Positions 44,447 through 53,234 are shown, counted from the first letter of the stretch. The stretch is DNA of 64,000 nucleotides from Acidobacteriota bacterium (GCA_030550025.1 JAUQQC010000002.1:130356-194355), one strand, 5' to 3'. Made by a program: numbers and translations. Notes: generated by a model from the sequence alone, not told the origin.

Positions 44447-45262
44447 TCATCTACGAGGGCGCTGCGGATTGAGCCATTCGTTCAACCCATCGCCCGCGAG
44501 ATTGAACGCGAGGACGGTCACGGCGATGGCCAATCCGGGGAAGAGGACCAAATGCGGCGCCGTCGTCAGATACGCGCGTCCGGAATCGAGCATCTTCCCC
44601 CAACTGGGCATCGGCTCTTGGACGCCGAGGCCGAGGAAACTCAGGCTCGCTTCGGCGAGCACGGCGCCGGCCACACCGAGCGTCGCTTGCACAATGAGCG
44701 GTTGCACGACGTTGGGCAGAACGTGGCGGAGCAGGATGCGGGCGTCGCTGGCTCCCATCGCGCGTGCGGCTTGAACGAAGTCCAGCTCCTTCACTTTCAG
44801 GACCTGGCCGCGAATGAGGCGCGCGTAGCTCACCCAGCCGATGATCGAAAGCGCGAGGATCAGGTGGTTCACGCTCGGACCGAGGAAGGCGATCATCGCG
44901 AGGGCCAGCAGAATGCCGGGGAACGCCAGGAACGTGTTGAAGAGGAAGCCCGAGATGAGCCGATCTGTCCACCCCCCATAGTAGCCCGCCAGTGCTCCGA
45001 TGATCGTCCCCACGCTCGCGCAGATGGCGACGACCAGGAGTCCGACGCGCAAAGAGACGCGCGCGCCGTAGAGCAATCGGGAGAGGACGTCGCGCCCGAA
45101 TTCGTCTCGTCCCATCGGATGCGCGCGCGAGGGCGGTTGCAATCGAGCCGCCAAATCTTGCGCTTGAATATCGTGGGGCGCCAAGCGCGGCGCCCAGAGC
45201 GCCACAAGAAGCAGCCCGAGAACCAGGACCCAGCCGATCTTCCCCGTCCATCCCATGTTCAT
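44447..45262 (-). CDS. Peptide/nickel-type ABC transporter permease (DppC-like)
   Basis: 271 residues with about six hydrophobic helices and the EAA coupling loop (FVQAARAMGASDARILL, then RHVLPN). It begins MNMGWTGKIGWVLVL, and the early GRDEFGRDVLSRLLYGARVS is the OppC_N-type signature. It pairs with DppB upstream as a heterodimeric channel importing peptides or metal complexes. The ATG overlaps the dppB stop (ATGA). No ATPase or binding-protein gene is in the window, so partners are elsewhere. Confidence 0.92.
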   Translation of the reverse strand: MNMGWTGKIGWVLVLGLLLVALWAPRLAPHDIQAQDLAARLQPPSRAHPMGRDEFGRDVLSRLLYGARVSLRVGLLVVAICASVGTIIGALAGYYGGWTDRLISGFLFNTFLAFPGILLALAMIAFLGPSVNHLILALSIIGWVSYARLIRGQVLKVKELDFVQAARAMGASDARILLRHVLPNVVQPLIVQATLGVAGAVLAEASLSFLGLGVQEPMPSWGKMLDSGRAYLTTAPHLVLFPGLAIAVTVLAFNLAGDGLNEWLNPQRPRR

Positions 45263-46188
45263 TCCACCTTGATTCGAGGATCGAGCACGCGATACAGGAG
45301 ATCGGTCGCCGTGTTGACGACGATGTAGGTCAGCGCGATCACGAGCAGACAGCCCTGCACGAGCGGATAGTCGCGTGCGGCGATGGCTTCGATCGTGAGC
45401 GTGCCGATGCCCGGCCAATTGAAGATGCGCTCGGTGATGATCGCTCCGCCGAGCAAGACGCCGAATTGTAACCCCACGATGGTGACGACCGGGATGAGGC
45501 TATTGCGGAGAACGTGGCGGTAGAGCACTGTACGCTCATTGAGGCCTTTGGCCCGAGCCGTCTTCACGTAGTCTTGATGCAGCTCTTCAAGGACGCTCGT
45601 GCGCACTAAGCGGGTGAGGATCGCCGCCAAGGCGGCTCCGAGCGTGAGCGCGGGAAGAATGAGATGTGCCGGGTCGCCAAAGCCTGAGGGGGGCAGGAGC
45701 CCGAGCTTCACCGAGAAGAGCAGGATCAAAAGCGGCCCCAGCGCGAAGTTCGGCAGAGCGATCCCCAGAAGCGCCATCACGGAAGCCACAGCGTCGCGAA
45801 TCCCACCATGATGACGAGCCGCCGTCACGCCGAGCGGGATCGCGATGAGCACGGCCACCAGCAGGGCCGCGACGGCCAATTGCAGCGTCGCTGGATAGCG
45901 GGAGAGGATTTTCTCGGCGACGGGACGCCGATCCACAAAGGTCACGCCAAGATCGCCGCGCAGTACCTGCTTCCAGTAATTTGCGTATTGCTCCAGCAGC
46001 GGCCGATCCAGCCCGAACCGATGGCGCATCTCCGCCACCTGTTCAGGCGTTGCCGTCTCTCCGAGGAAGGCGAGGACCGGATCACCCGGCACCAGATGCA
46101 ACAGCAAGAAGACAAGCGTCACCACGGCCCACAGGACGGGAATGACAAGCAGGAGCCGACGTAAGAGAATCCCTGTGATGCCATCCAT
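45259..46188 (-). CDS. Peptide/nickel-type ABC transporter permease (DppB-like)
   Basis: 309 residues. The DppB/OppB signature is the first helix (LLRRLLLVIPVLWAVVTL) and the long periplasmic loop with RHRFGLDRPLLEQYANYW. The EAA loop is VKTARAKGLNERTVLYRHV. It forms the channel with the DppC-like subunit. GAGGTGAC precedes the ATG. Two identical 9-bp direct repeats lie just upstream (46233-46260). Confidence 0.92.
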   Translation of the reverse strand: MDGITGILLRRLLLVIPVLWAVVTLVFLLLHLVPGDPVLAFLGETATPEQVAEMRHRFGLDRPLLEQYANYWKQVLRGDLGVTFVDRRPVAEKILSRYPATLQLAVAALLVAVLIAIPLGVTAARHHGGIRDAVASVMALLGIALPNFALGPLLILLFSVKLGLLPPSGFGDPAHLILPALTLGAALAAILTRLVRTSVLEELHQDYVKTARAKGLNERTVLYRHVLRNSLIPVVTIVGLQFGVLLGGAIITERIFNWPGIGTLTIEAIAARDYPLVQGCLLVIALTYIVVNTATDLLYRVLDPRIKVE

Positions 46189-46232
46189 GCGTCACCTCAT
46201 CGTTTCACGCGAGATCGCTCGTGTCGAAGTCG

Positions 46233-46260
46233 CGTAAGGCGTCTCGGTCCCCGTAAGGCG
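46233..46260. repeat. Direct repeat CGTAAGGCG x2, 19-bp period
   Basis: CGTAAGGCG occurs at 46233-46241 and 46252-46260 within the 76-base spacer upstream of the dppB-like gene. A period of 19 bp is about two helical turns, as for tandem operator half-sites. It may bind a regulator of the dppBC genes; no cognate regulator is known here. Confidence 0.35.
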
Positions 46261-46264
46261 CCTC

Positions 46265-48076
46265 TCATTCTTCTTCGCTCTCGATGAACTCGAGCAGAAG
46301 CGCGAACGGACCGAGCGGCGAACGGCTCTCGCTCCACAGCCCTTCCGGGCGAAGCGACGAGACGCGAAGGCTCGGTGGCCAGCGCGCGGCGAGACGGTGC
46401 ACGGCTTCCGCATCCGGAGCGCGGATCGTCAACGAGGACGCGCGCTCGATCCATTCGAGCGCGCGAAGGAAAGCGCGCGCCGTCTCTTGCTGCTCGAAGG
46501 TCACCGTGACCTCAAACCCCGTAATTGCCGACAGTCGAGCGCGCAGCGCCGAATCCTCTCCTACGGTCTCCCGTCGCTCACGTGCGAGAAGGACCTGCTC
46601 AATCTGCTTCGGATGACCGATGAGGAGATGCCCCTCCACGAAAGCGAACGCGCGCTCCGGATGCGCTTCGGAGGCGAAGAGCGAGATCCCGTGCACGGAG
46701 GTCTCGCGCACGCGCGCTCCCGTGTGCTTGAAGTGCTTCCCGATCAACGCGGCGAGCTTCGGCGCGTCTCGCACGGAGACGAGCAACAGAAGCGTCGGCT
46801 CTCCCGTGTCCACGACGGCGAGCGCTGATCCGAGCGCATCCGCGACCGTATCCTCCGGATCCCACCCGAGCGCCTGACGCATGCGCGCGAGCGCTCCCGT
46901 GAGGGCGAAGCGAAGCGGTTCGGGAAGCGACGCCACAAGCGTCTCTTCGAGCGCTGCGGCCAACGCCGGGGCATTCGTCCACCGATAGAGGGTGAAGTGG
47001 CGAATCCGTCTCGGGATGAGGCGAAGGATCGCGTCATCCGCCGGCGATGCGTTCGGACGAAGGATCGGATCGTAGCGCTTCACCCACTTCTGATCGAGAT
47101 CGAGAAGGTATCGGGTGACGACTTCGCCGTTGTCGAACTCGACGGCGAACGCGACGTTGAACGAAAAGGCCTTGAACGCCGCGCGCAGGACTTCCTGTTG
47201 GAGCGGAGGAGCGGCGACCGCGCGCGCTCCGAGGGCAAGCGCTTCACCGCTGGCCCATCCCCAGATGGGGCTCGAGCGCTCGCGCTCCCACCATCGGGAC
47301 GCGGATTCGCTTGAGACGCGTTCGACTACGCGGCGAAGTGCGCGCAACCGCGGATGTGCGTGCAGCGAGGGGCGACGTCCCTGAGCCGTCTCGATGATGG
47401 CGCGCAAGGTGTCCAAATGCGTCGCCACGATGAACGTCTTCGCGCACACGCTCCAGAAGAAGCCGTTCTCAGAGGCATGCGCGCGATAGCCAACGATCGG
47501 CATTCCCTCATAGGTGGTGCGCTCGATAGTGAACGTGCCGTAGGCGCGGCCAGCGAGCGCGAGCGCGTGCGTCTCGGCGAATCGGCGGAGCGCGTCCTCG
47601 GAACGCGCGGTTGTCCAGAGGAGCGCCAGATGAGGTCGAACGGTCTCCCCCTCCCAATCCATCCCCGTGACCAGAAGCGCCATCGGGGAGCGCGCGAGCC
47701 CCCCCCATTCCCACAGCTCCTGCGGGAGTCGCTCCGAGAGCGCGCTCCACCATGGGACATCGAGCAGAAGTTCGTTCACCGCGCGCGTCGAGCGTAGGCC
47801 TTCGAATACCCGTAGGGGATCGCGCACTTCGAGATAGAAGAGCGCCGTTTGCGGCGCCAGCTCGCTCGGCGCGCGCCGCGGGGGGAACGCGCCGTGGAAG
47901 AGGACCCCCCCGACTCCGGCGAGAAGGAGAACAAGTAGGGCGATCTTTCGGCTAGGAGAGAGACGAACGCGACCCCTCGGGCGATCCGCGGTCTCCTCAC
48001 CAGTGCGTTCCTCAGGCGCGCGTCCCCGCGCAAAGAGCCTTCGGAGCGCATCGAGGATCGCCCCTGCGCGGGCCAT
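46265..48076 (-). CDS. DUF3352-like membrane-anchored protein
   Basis: About 603 residues: a charged cytoplasmic N-terminus (about 45 residues), one signal-anchor helix (KIALLVLLLAGVGGVLF), then a large extracytoplasmic region starting APQTALFYLEVRDPLRVFE, with alternating alpha/beta segments such as LLVTGMDWEGETVRPHLALL and ALAVVDTGEPTLLLLVSV. The arrangement resembles DUF3352 family proteins, whose function is unknown. No catalytic motif is evident. I use ATG 48076 with AAGGGG upstream; a GTG at 48109 is possible. It shares a divergent promoter region with the glutaredoxin-like gene. Confidence 0.7.
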   Translation of the reverse strand: MARAGAILDALRRLFARGRAPEERTGEETADRPRGRVRLSPSRKIALLVLLLAGVGGVLFHGAFPPRRAPSELAPQTALFYLEVRDPLRVFEGLRSTRAVNELLLDVPWWSALSERLPQELWEWGGLARSPMALLVTGMDWEGETVRPHLALLWTTARSEDALRRFAETHALALAGRAYGTFTIERTTYEGMPIVGYRAHASENGFFWSVCAKTFIVATHLDTLRAIIETAQGRRPSLHAHPRLRALRRVVERVSSESASRWWERERSSPIWGWASGEALALGARAVAAPPLQQEVLRAAFKAFSFNVAFAVEFDNGEVVTRYLLDLDQKWVKRYDPILRPNASPADDAILRLIPRRIRHFTLYRWTNAPALAAALEETLVASLPEPLRFALTGALARMRQALGWDPEDTVADALGSALAVVDTGEPTLLLLVSVRDAPKLAALIGKHFKHTGARVRETSVHGISLFASEAHPERAFAFVEGHLLIGHPKQIEQVLLARERRETVGEDSALRARLSAITGFEVTVTFEQQETARAFLRALEWIERASSLTIRAPDAEAVHRLAARWPPSLRVSSLRPEGLWSESRSPLGPFALLLEFIESEEE

Positions 48077-48096
48077 CGCCCCTTTTGTGCCCCCCG

Positions 48097-48125
48097 TTGA
48101 TTTCTCCACGTCCGCTCGTTATTAT
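48097..48125 (+). promoter_or_regulatory. Promoter for the glutaredoxin-like operon
   Basis: TTGATT (48097-48102) and TATTAT (48120-48125, 5 of 6) are spaced by exactly 17 bp. Transcription would begin near 48132, about 30 bases before ATG 48163. Confidence 0.6.
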
Positions 48126-48126
48126 A
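48121..48126 (-). promoter_or_regulatory. Perfect -10 (TATAAT) facing the DUF3352-like gene
   Basis: The minus strand reads TATAAT at 48126-48121, overlapping the plus-strand -10 by five bases. The matching -35 position (CCCCAT) is poor, so the minus promoter would need help or be weak. Predicted start near 48114, which leaves a leader of about 38 bases before ATG 48076. Confidence 0.4.
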
Positions 48127-48162
48127 GCGGCGAGCATCTCGCGATGGGGAGCGCGCGACGCG

Positions 48163-48426
48163 ATGGGCGAACGGATACGCGTGGTCATGTATGCGAAGCC
48201 GGGATGTCATCTCTGCGAGGAGGCCGAGCGCGTCCTCGCGACCGTGGAGTGCACCGACCTCTTCGAGCTGGAGATCATCAACATCGAGCAGGACGAAGAG
48301 CTACGCCGCCGGTATGGGGAGCAAATCCCCGTCATCTTCATTGGCGGGATCAAGGCTTTCAAGTACCGCGTGGATCCGCGCGAGTTCTGCCGCAAAGTGC
48401 GCCGACTCTCAATGCGGACGAGGTGA
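48163..48426 (+). CDS. Glutaredoxin-like protein
   Basis: 87 residues with a thioredoxin fold. VVMYAKPGCHLCEEAERVL holds the CxxC (CHLC), and IPVIFIGGIKAFKYRVD is the glutathione-side strand with cis-Pro in QIPVIF. It may reduce disulfides or carry redox signals in the cytoplasm. ATG 48163 is fixed by the promoter at 48097-48125; the frame extends to 48085. The M28 gene begins five bases after its stop. Confidence 0.9.
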   Translation: MGERIRVVMYAKPGCHLCEEAERVLATVECTDLFELEIINIEQDEELRRRYGEQIPVIFIGGIKAFKYRVDPREFCRKVRRLSMRTR

Positions 48427-48430
48427 TGCG

Positions 48431-49387
48431 ATGAAGAGCCGTCAGCTCCTGGCTGTGATGATCTTATCTCTCGCCGCTTGTTCGACGAAATCCTCTTCCA
48501 CGGCGGTGGATCGGGAGCAATCGGCGACGACGTTCGCCCCGACGGAGTTCAGCGGCGAACGCGCGTTCGAGCACGTCCGCCGATTGGTCGAGTTGGGGCC
48601 GCGCCCCGTGGGCAGCGAGGCGCATGCGCGCATGCGCGCCTATCTCCTAGCCGAGTTGAAAGGGTATGGCTTGAGCGTTCGGACCGAGGAGTTTCAGGCC
48701 CAAACTCCGCTTGGGGAGAAGACCATGGTCAACATCATCGCCGAGCGCGCGGGCGCGAGCGAAGACGTGATCATCTTCGCCAGCCATTACGACACGAAGC
48801 TCTTCACCGACTTCCCCTTCGTGGGAGCGAACGATGGGGGCTCCAGCACGGGAGCGCTTCTGGAGTTAGCGCGCGTGCTCGCCGCGCGTCAGGAGAGGCC
48901 GTCGTACACGCTCTGGTTCGTCTTCTTCGATGGCGAGGAAGCTTTCGTCTCGTGGTCGCAGACGGACAGCAAGTACGGGAGTCGGTTCATGGTGCAACAG
49001 TTGGAACGTCGGGGGGAACTCTCTCGGATTCGGGCGCTCATTCTGCTGGATATGATCGGCGACAAGGACCTGGACATCGTGCGCGACGCGTATTCGACCC
49101 GTTGGCTTCAGGACATCCTTTGGGAAACGGCGCGGCAGCTCGGCTACGAGCGATACTTCACGGATCGCGAGACGTTCGTGGATGATGATCACGTCCCATT
49201 CCTGCAAAAGGGCGTGCCAGCGGTGGACCTCATTGATTTCAACTACGGGCTGTGGAATCGGTACTGGCATACGGCCGAAGATACGCTCGATAAAGTGAGC
49301 CCGCGGAGTTTGAAGATCGTGGGGGATGTCGTGCTTCGAGCGCTGCCACGGATCGAGGCGGCGCTCGCCGCAGCGGGGAGGCGGTGA
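48431..49387 (+). CDS. M28-family lipoprotein, glutaminyl-peptide cyclotransferase-like
   Basis: 318 residues. The leader LLAVMILSLAACSTKS contains a lipobox, so Cys17 would be lipidated and the protein anchored on the outer side. The M28 metal-site motifs are FASHYDTKLF, VGANDGGSSTGALLE and FFDGEEAF; SWSQTDSKYGSRFM is typical of animal-type glutaminyl cyclases. It may make pyroglutamate at N-terminal Gln or act as an aminopeptidase. It follows the glutaredoxin gene and is two bases ahead of the dehydrogenase gene. Confidence 0.88.
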   Translation: MKSRQLLAVMILSLAACSTKSSSTAVDREQSATTFAPTEFSGERAFEHVRRLVELGPRPVGSEAHARMRAYLLAELKGYGLSVRTEEFQAQTPLGEKTMVNIIAERAGASEDVIIFASHYDTKLFTDFPFVGANDGGSSTGALLELARVLAARQERPSYTLWFVFFDGEEAFVSWSQTDSKYGSRFMVQQLERRGELSRIRALILLDMIGDKDLDIVRDAYSTRWLQDILWETARQLGYERYFTDRETFVDDDHVPFLQKGVPAVDLIDFNYGLWNRYWHTAEDTLDKVSPRSLKIVGDVVLRALPRIEAALAAAGRR

Positions 49388-49388
49388 C

Positions 49389-50453
49389 GTGGTCACGCGC
49401 ATCGCCGTCATTCCGGGCGATGGGATTGGCGTCGAAGTGACGCGCGAAGCCGTGCGCGTGTTGGAAGCGGCGGCAGAGGCGTACGGTCTCGCGTTGGAGA
49501 TGACGCATTTCGATTGGGGAGCGGAGAAGTATCTCCGCGAGGGGGTCGCGCTCCCGGAGGGGGCCATCGAGATGCTCCAGCGGGAATACGACGCGATCCT
49601 CGCCGGCGCCTTCGGCGATCCGCGCATTCCGGACCATCGGCACGCGCGCGAGATCCTGCTCGGCTTGCGCATGCGGTTGGATCTGTTCATGAACTTGCGG
49701 CCGGTGAAGCTGCTGGATGAGCGGCTGACGCCGCTCAAAGGGCGGACGCCGCAAGAGATCGACTTCGTCATCGTGCGGGAGAATACCGAGGGCGCTTACG
49801 TGGACCTCGGCGGGGTCTTTCGGGAGGGGATGTCGGAGGAGGTGGCCATTCAGGAGGAGATCGCGACGCGGCGGGGGACCGAACGGATCATCGTCGCGGC
49901 CTTCGAGTATGCGCGGCGGCATGGGCGGCGGCGCGTGACGCTCGTGGATAAATCGAACGTGCTGCGCTATGGGCATGGGCTGTGGCAGCGTGTGTTCTGG
50001 GAGGTCGCCCGGCGCTATCCCGAGATCGAGGCGACGCATCAATACGTGGACGCGATGGCGCTGCTGATGGTGCAGGATCCGGCTTCGTGCGATGTGATTG
50101 TGACGACGAACATGTTCGGGGATATCTTGAGCGATCTCGGGGCGGCGCTCGTCGGCGGATTGGGCATGGCGCCCTCGGGGAACATCCATCCGGGGCGCCT
50201 CTCGCTCTTCGAGCCGGTGCATGGGACGGCGCCAGCGCTGGCGGGAAAGAACGTGGCCAATCCAATGGGCGCGATCCTCACGGTGGCGATGCTGTTGGAC
50301 TACGTAGGAGCAGAAGAAGCGGCGCGCGCCATCGAAGGGGCCGTCGTCGCGGCGATTCGAGCGGGTGAAGTCACGCGCGATCTCGGCGGCTCGCTCTCGA
50401 CCGAGGAAGTCGGACGCCGCGTTGCCGCGCGCGTGCGCGCTCAAGCTTGGTGA
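49389..50453 (+). CDS. Isocitrate/isopropylmalate dehydrogenase-family protein
   Basis: 354 residues starting from GTG 49389 with GGAGG upstream, two bases after the M28 stop. Family motifs: VIPGDGIGVEVTREAV, MNLRPVKLLDERLTPL, IVRENTEGAYVDLGG (with the conserved Glu-Asn), and MFGDILSDLGAALVGGLG followed by GMAPSGNIHPG. The substrate loop (AFGDPRIPDHRHAREILL) differs from leucine-pathway enzymes and looks closer to tartrate or other malate-type dehydrogenases. It oxidises a 2-hydroxy-dicarboxylate with NAD(P); the substrate is uncertain. Confidence 0.88.
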   Translation: MVTRIAVIPGDGIGVEVTREAVRVLEAAAEAYGLALEMTHFDWGAEKYLREGVALPEGAIEMLQREYDAILAGAFGDPRIPDHRHAREILLGLRMRLDLFMNLRPVKLLDERLTPLKGRTPQEIDFVIVRENTEGAYVDLGGVFREGMSEEVAIQEEIATRRGTERIIVAAFEYARRHGRRRVTLVDKSNVLRYGHGLWQRVFWEVARRYPEIEATHQYVDAMALLMVQDPASCDVIVTTNMFGDILSDLGAALVGGLGMAPSGNIHPGRLSLFEPVHGTAPALAGKNVANPMGAILTVAMLLDYVGAEEAARAIEGAVVAAIRAGEVTRDLGGSLSTEEVGRRVAARVRAQAW

Positions 50454-50528
50454 ACGCTGGTGGAGATAGCCAGGCTCACCAAGAGCCTCGGGTTGGGCAG
50501 GAACGTGGAGGAGGGGAGGAGATAGGAG

Positions 50529-50771
50529 ATGAGGAAGTGGCAGTATAAGACGCTGGATTGGGGCGAGCTGAGAAAGCTCGGGGCCATCGTGACGGGAAAG
50601 GATTTCGTGGATGAGAATGTGGATGCGGGATTGAATAAGCTGGGTGAGGAGGGGTGGGAACTGGTTGGCGTGTACGTGGATGGGTTCGTCGTCCATCGCT
50701 CGCAAAAGAGCATAGATATTGTCTCAATCAGCCGGTACGTCAAGTTCACCTTCAAACGGCCCATCGAATGA
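50529..50771 (+). CDS. Small DUF4177-like protein
   Basis: 80 residues. KWQYKTLDWGEL at the N-terminus and LNKLGEEGWELVGVYVDGFV match the DUF4177 layout, which ends with a strand such as VKFTFKRP. The family is of unknown function. A long purine-rich stretch with GGAGG and AGGAG precedes the ATG. GC content is somewhat lower than in neighbours. No partner is apparent. Confidence 0.72.
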   Translation: MRKWQYKTLDWGELRKLGAIVTGKDFVDENVDAGLNKLGEEGWELVGVYVDGFVVHRSQKSIDIVSISRYVKFTFKRPIE

Positions 50772-50872
50772 GGGCGGCTCAAGCAGCCGTCATCCCGTGA
50801 ACGGCTCAGGCGTGATGAGCCCTCGCGATGGCACAGGGAGCCGAGCGCGCTCGCCGTCGGGGGGATCGGAAG

Positions 50873-51691
50873 ATGCCGTTCGTTCGTGTTCCTGATGGGG
50901 AACTCTATTATCACCGTGTGGGGGGAGGGCCGCCTCTGATCCTTATCAACGATTGGCCGTTCTCCCATCGGTATTGGGAGCCGTTGGCCGATCGGTTGGC
51001 GTGTTCCTATGATGTCATCGCGTTCGATCCGCGCGGCCTCGGACGCAGCCGATCGTTCGCCGCCGCCGCCCCCTATGACGTCGAGGCTCATGCCGAGGAT
51101 GTACACGAACTGATCGTGGCGCTCGGCCTGGGCGAGGTGCACGTGATCGCGCATGCGCTCGGTGCGATCCCGGCGGCGCTGTGTCTTCAGCTCCATCCGC
51201 AGGATGTGCGCACGCTGACCCTTCTCAATCCGATCTTGGGGCCGGTGCCCTCTCCGCGCGTGGAGAGATACGTCGCATCGGCGCAGCTTCTGCTGCTGCT
51301 GCGGCAACTCGCCGCCGTGCCGCTTGTTCGCTCTCTCCTCTTTCGACGATATGCCCTTGGTCGGCTTCCGAAGGCATATCAACGCATCCTCGCCGAGGAT
51401 CTCCTTCAGGTGAATGTACGGGCCGCTTGGGAACTGGTGCATTCGGCGACGGAGGACACCACCCTGCGTCAATTCTGCGCCGCCCTCTTCGGATGGGCGC
51501 GCCCCATTCTGCTTGTGGCCTGTCGTCAAGATGGTTGGGCATCGGTCGAGACGGCGCGTTGGCTCTTCGAGCGGATTCACGCCGGACGGCTCGTGACGAT
51601 GGCCTCTCCGGCTCATTTCCCCATGCTCGAAGCCCCGGAGACATTGTGCGACGTGCTCATCGAGTTTTACAAAAAGACCGGCGCGCGATAA
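50873..51691 (+). CDS. Alpha/beta-hydrolase-fold protein without the nucleophile Ser
   Basis: 272 residues with the hydrolase fold: IAFDPRGLGRSRSFA, the elbow VIAHALGAIPAAL and AHFPMLEAPETL near the end. At the nucleophile elbow, where GxSxG is expected, the sequence is A-H-A-L-G, so the nucleophile Ser is replaced by Ala95. Asp220 (CRQDGWAS) and His248 remain. The usual HG oxyanion pair before W is also ND (LINDWPFSH). It is probably not a normal hydrolase: it could bind ligand or work by another mechanism. The start is ATG 50873, with GGGGGATCGG upstream. The degenerate NtrC-like gene follows. Confidence 0.85.
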   Translation: MPFVRVPDGELYYHRVGGGPPLILINDWPFSHRYWEPLADRLACSYDVIAFDPRGLGRSRSFAAAAPYDVEAHAEDVHELIVALGLGEVHVIAHALGAIPAALCLQLHPQDVRTLTLLNPILGPVPSPRVERYVASAQLLLLLRQLAAVPLVRSLLFRRYALGRLPKAYQRILAEDLLQVNVRAAWELVHSATEDTTLRQFCAALFGWARPILLVACRQDGWASVETARWLFERIHAGRLVTMASPAHFPMLEAPETLCDVLIEFYKKTGAR

Positions 51692-51800
51692 ACTCTCTTG
51701 ATAGTGCGAAGGGATGAACCATTGCGCGGGGACACTTTTGAAACTCATTCCCCTGCCGAGGCGTAATGAGCCAGTGGAGACTGAATGCGGGAGGATGACG

Positions 51801-53234
51801 ATGTCGGATGAACGGATCTGCATGAGCGTCGCGCCGGTCGAGGTCTCCCGTCGGGTCCGAGAGATGTCGGTCTTGGTCGTCGCGGGGACGGCGAGTCGTC
51901 AGGCCGAACTCGGACACGTGATCGAGCGGCTCGGGTGCCGGGTGACGACGGCCGATTTCTTGCAGTTGGAGAGCTTGCCCGTCGAAGGCAAGGCGTTTCA
52001 ACTCGTCGTTGTGGATGTGGAGCGAGATCTCTCGCCTCTTGGCGGAGCGCTCGCGCGGATCGAGCCGCAGAAGATCATCGCTCTCATTCCCGAAGGGATG
52101 CGGGAGCAGGAGGCGTGGATCCTTGGGCTGACCTTCGGTCGCTATGTGCTCAAGCCGGTCCATCCCGAGGAACTGCTGCAGGCCGTGCGCGATCGGTTGG
52201 AGCTTGTGGCCCTGCAGGAGACGACGACCCGCTTGAGCGACGAGCTGCGCGCGCGGTATCGCCTGGAGAACATCATTGGGATCAGTCGAGGGGCGGAGAC
52301 GCGTCGTGCGTTCGTCCGCACTTTCGCGAGCGTACGGCATCCGCTCTTCCTATCTGGGGAGCGCGGCGTCGGCAAACAGATGCTCGCGCAGACGGTGCAT
52401 TACAGTGGCCCGTGGGCGCTGGCGCCATTTGTTCTCGTGGACACGGCGCGTGTGCCGGCGAGCGCGCTCTCCGGTTTGCTCTTCGGCGATTCGGGATGGA
52501 TCGAGGGGGAGATCGAGCCGATCGGTCGTGGAGTGACGTCGCTGCTTGGCGCGGGGACGGTTTACATCACAGAGGTATCGCTCGTTCCTCTTCCGCTCCA
52601 GTATCGTCTCGCGGCCTTCCTTCGCCAGGGGCAAGCTGCTGAGGCCGAAGATGTCTCTGCGGGGCCTCGCTTCATCTTCGGTAGCCAGTGGACGCCGGAG
52701 CAACTGCGGCGGAAGGGGTTGCTCGTCGAGGATCTCTATCAACTGGTGCGGGAGGCACACCTGGCGATCGAGCCGTTGCGCGCTCGCCCGGAAGACATTC
52801 CCTATTTCGTGGACTATTTCTTGGAGCGCATCTGCCAGCGCCAGCAGAAGGAGAAGCGCGTGCTGACCGACGACGCGCTTCAGGCGCTGGCGCGCTACGC
52901 CTGGCCGGAGAACGTAGATGAGCTGCAGCGCGTGTTGGAAATCGCCGTGCGTCAGACGGCCCCGTCACCCATTGACGTCACGCATCTGCCGGAGCCAATC
53001 GGACGTCCGGCACCTCGCGTTCCCAAGATTCCCTTCCCGGAGGAAGGGATCGACTTCTACGAGCTGGTGGAGGAGTTCGAGCGCGGGTTGATCGTGGAGG
53101 CGCTGCGGCGGACTGGAGGGAATCAGCGTCGCGCGGCGCAACTGCTTCGCTTGAAGGAGACGACGTTGGCCGCCATGCGGCGACGTTTGAACGTCAAGCC
53201 CGATCGGGTTCGAAGCTTCCGTGACGAGGTATGA
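51801..53234 (+). CDS. Degenerate NtrC-family protein (altered receiver and AAA+ domains)
   Basis: 477 residues in NtrC order: receiver (about 22-135), AAA+ (about 155-385), Fis-type HTH at the end (TGGNQRRAAQLLRLKETT). The receiver keeps Asp in LVVVDVERD and Lys in YVLKPVHPEEL, but lacks the acidic pair after the first strand (VVAGTASR). The AAA+ part keeps Walker A (GERGVGK, near 186), loses the sigma-54 contact motif GAFTGA (LLFGDSGWIEGE instead) and has ITEVS at Walker B, where LDE is usual. It therefore should not activate sigma-54 in the standard way. ATG 51801 has GGGAGG upstream. Its stop overlaps the TonB-like start by four bases. Confidence 0.87.
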   Translation: MSDERICMSVAPVEVSRRVREMSVLVVAGTASRQAELGHVIERLGCRVTTADFLQLESLPVEGKAFQLVVVDVERDLSPLGGALARIEPQKIIALIPEGMREQEAWILGLTFGRYVLKPVHPEELLQAVRDRLELVALQETTTRLSDELRARYRLENIIGISRGAETRRAFVRTFASVRHPLFLSGERGVGKQMLAQTVHYSGPWALAPFVLVDTARVPASALSGLLFGDSGWIEGEIEPIGRGVTSLLGAGTVYITEVSLVPLPLQYRLAAFLRQGQAAEAEDVSAGPRFIFGSQWTPEQLRRKGLLVEDLYQLVREAHLAIEPLRARPEDIPYFVDYFLERICQRQQKEKRVLTDDALQALARYAWPENVDELQRVLEIAVRQTAPSPIDVTHLPEPIGRPAPRVPKIPFPEEGIDFYELVEEFERGLIVEALRRTGGNQRRAAQLLRLKETTLAAMRRRLNVKPDRVRSFRDEV

